A stretch of DNA of 64,000 nt from Chloroflexota bacterium (lineage in GTDB: Bacteria > Chloroflexota > Anaerolineae > Anaerolineales > Anaerolineaceae), in contig JAKOSR010000090.1 in assembly GCA_029777225.1 (NCBI GenBank), positions 3,169 to 67,168 of the forward strand. The letters run 5' to 3'. This document shows, one piece after another, positions 62,551 through 64,000 of the stretch (within the stretch, counting starts at the first letter, position 1; every line of letters begins with the position of its first letter). The notes beneath the pieces were generated by a model. It did no database searches and was not told the origin of the DNA. It was given only the letters and a program-made list of their open reading frames with translations. Position numbers and translations under genes: made by a program.

Positions 62551-64000
62551 TCAGAGGTATTTCTGTAATCTTTGTTGTTCGGAAAGCACGTGTCCATTAC
62601 CATCCACTGATTCGCAGGCACCGTTCATAATGCGGGTGTGGACGCGGCCAGGCGCGAAGCGGTTGTTTTTAAGCTGTGGCGCGTCAAGGATGCCCTCCCG
62701 GACCGCGTAACCCAGGACGGTCGGATTGGTGAGGTCCGCTGCGGTGCCATCCCCAAGGTTGCACATGGCTTGAAGCGTTATTTTCGTTTGCGCCACCAGG
62801 TGGTCCCTTCGCCGGAGGATGGCTGGGTCGGCAGTCATGTCGGGCTGGCCGCGCAAGGCGTTTTCAATGGCCTGCCTCGCCATCCTGCTGGCCGCGATAA
62901 CATCTTCGGCGGTGGCGGCATGGTCCGCCTCGGTGTGGCCCACGATGTGGACGATATGGGGCTTTAGGGCCATTTGCATATAGATGCTCGTGGCAAGGTG
63001 GGCGCGGGCCGCGTCATCATCCAGGGGATAGCTCAGCAGGCCGGTCCTGGTCTCGCGCCAAACGTGGAAGGTTTCGTCCTCCAGGGGGGCAGTCAATTCA
63101 AGAATGGCCAGCATTTTGGCCAGGTCCATCGCGTCAGAGAGGCCAGCGGGGCTGTTGAACATCATCTGGGCAATATAGTCCCTCACGCCCATATGCTTGG
63201 CATTGAGCGCGGAAAGATAGCCCGCGGCTGTGTAGACCACGTCGGACGCGTCGCGCATGCCCCAATGGTGTGGTTCGTTCAGTTCCACCGGGATGCCCCG
63301 GCTGCCGTACCAGGCCATCACCTGCTGGTGCTCATGGATAGATTCTTCCAGCGGGATGGGTCCGCGCCCGTCCATCTGGTTGAACCAAAACAAAGGGATG
63401 GCGCACCAGGCGTTATGGATGGTTTCCGTGTACATTTCTGCCAGGCGGATAAAGTCATCCGTGCCGGAATAGGTGCGCATCAGCGGGAAATTACCACGGC
63501 GCGAGGCGGCAAAAAGGTCACGATAATCCTGTGCGGAGCGAACGGGTACACCGCCAGCGCCTTTGGCGCGGGGGTTTTGGCGTTCGGGATGGAAGAAATT
63601 TTCCTGCGCATCCTGGTCTATGCCCAGAGAGATGACGTCCAGCGCCCTGGCTTCCGCGATTTTAGCCACCCCATCCAGCGAAGCTTCCAGCGTGGGCAGG
63701 CCAAAATGGTGCCGGAGCAAAGGGAAGGGTTGCTTCCATTGGATGCGGCTGATGACATCCCCGGGGTAGCTCTCGGGTTTATCCACGGTTCCGCTTTCGC
63801 CACGCAGGAAAGCCAGCACCTCGTCCGCTGGCTGGCTGCCATCAAAGGTCTTTTCAAAGAAGCCCCCCATGACCTGGGCGCGCTGGCTGATGGGTGGCGT
63901 GCCCCCAAACACGAAGCGCACACCGTTTTCGTGCAGCTCGGAGGCTGCCTCAGCAAATTCGCCCAACAGGCGTTCGCCGGTTTCCGGCGTCAGGCGGTAC
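62551..64000 (-). CDS. large enzyme of unknown family, 5' end beyond the window
   Basis: The frame is open to the edge on the minus strand, so the N terminus is missing; at least 483 residues are present. Segments such as FVFGGTPPISQR, RTYSGTDDFIRLAEMY, FWFNQMDGRGP, VELNEPHHWGMRDASD and HIVGHTEADHAATAEDV are rich in His and acidic residues. The periodic strand-helix pattern suggests a TIM-barrel enzyme, with a weak likeness to B12-dependent mutases, but I do not recognise the family. It is translationally coupled to the opine-type dehydrogenase 10 bases downstream. Confidence 0.6.
   Translation of the reverse strand, partial: YRLTPETGERLLGEFAEAASELHENGVRFVFGGTPPISQRAQVMGGFFEKTFDGSQPADEVLAFLRGESGTVDKPESYPGDVISRIQWKQPFPLLRHHFGLPTLEASLDGVAKIAEARALDVISLGIDQDAQENFFHPERQNPRAKGAGGVPVRSAQDYRDLFAASRRGNFPLMRTYSGTDDFIRLAEMYTETIHNAWCAIPLFWFNQMDGRGPIPLEESIHEHQQVMAWYGSRGIPVELNEPHHWGMRDASDVVYTAAGYLSALNAKHMGVRDYIAQMMFNSPAGLSDAMDLAKMLAILELTAPLEDETFHVWRETRTGLLSYPLDDDAARAHLATSIYMQMALKPHIVHIVGHTEADHAATAEDVIAASRMARQAIENALRGQPDMTADPAILRRRDHLVAQTKITLQAMCNLGDGTAADLTNPTVLGYAVREGILDAPQLKNNRFAPGRVHTRIMNGACESVDGNGHVLSEQQRLQKYL

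Overview
The window looks like a chromosomal segment from a Chloroflexota bacterium, most likely of the Anaerolineae type. This is inferred from gene content: many exported or lipid-anchored proteins with Thr/Pro-rich linkers, a heliorhodopsin, a Ycf45-type ATPase, a SAM-I riboswitch before metK, FemAB-type enzymes and no lipopolysaccharide genes. Base composition is moderately GC-rich throughout, and I see no insertion sequence, prophage, CRISPR array or rRNA. It reads as core chromosome with lineage-specific genes scattered through it.

Layout. 1-5.0 kb: a truncated receiver protein, a two-component pair (multi-PAS kinase and OmpR-type regulator) and a heliorhodopsin. 5.3-9.5 kb: tRNA-Glu(CTC), an acyltransferase, recJ and psuG. 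9.5-12.0 kb: a promoter with a ~290-nt leader and a two-gene orphan unit whose first protein has a caspase-like His/Cys pattern, then another orphan. 12.0-18.9 kb (minus): a tightly packed envelope operon (RidA, GT2, polyprenyl-phosphate sugar transferase, two tandem FemAB-like enzymes, a PLP desulfhydrase/deaminase) and a Thr/Pro-rich membrane protein. 19.5-23.2 kb: greA, lysS and an ECF sigma/anti-sigma pair. 23.2-25.4 kb (minus): metK with its riboswitch, and a lipoprotein. 25.6-27.7 kb: frr-uppS-cdsA. 27.7-30.3 kb (minus): phosphoglucomutase and a SIMPL lipoprotein. 30.6-36.9 kb: Ycf45-like ATPase, tmk, a DsbA-cyclophilin fusion lipoprotein, a PrsW-like protease, plsC and rhomboid. 37-39.3 kb (minus): galE and an MFS carrier.

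39.5-40.0 kb: a thioredoxin-fold redoxin whose frame is interrupted by one UGA exactly at the first redox position of a UxxC motif, followed at once by a stem-loop with bacterial SECIS features. This is very probably a selenoprotein and is the strongest unusual signal together with the heliorhodopsin. 40-43 kb (minus): a Ca2+-type P-ATPase. 43.1-50.6 kb: holB, chrA, a UvrD/PcrA helicase, a lipoprotein, a UPF0173 hydrolase and a sulfite-oxidase-fold molybdoenzyme. 50.6-56.8 kb: a LysM protein (minus), a lipoprotein, a nucleotidyltransferase, an aminotransferase, a GNAT and glutamate dehydrogenase. 56.9-61.4 kb: a cytidylate-kinase-like protein (minus), a YgbA-family protein, an 807-residue orphan with its own promoter and terminator, and an OsmC-family protein. 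61.4-64 kb (minus): an opine-dehydrogenase-family protein coupled to a large unrecognised enzyme that runs off the window.

Together the genes cover translation (lysS, greA, frr, tRNA), replication and repair (recJ, holB, uvrD, tmk), lipid and envelope building (uppS, cdsA, plsC, galE, pgm, sugar transferase, FemAB) and extracytoplasmic thiol, folding and protease functions (DsbA-PPIase, PrsW, rhomboid, selenoredoxin, OsmC). All family calls come from reading motifs by eye; no database search was run.
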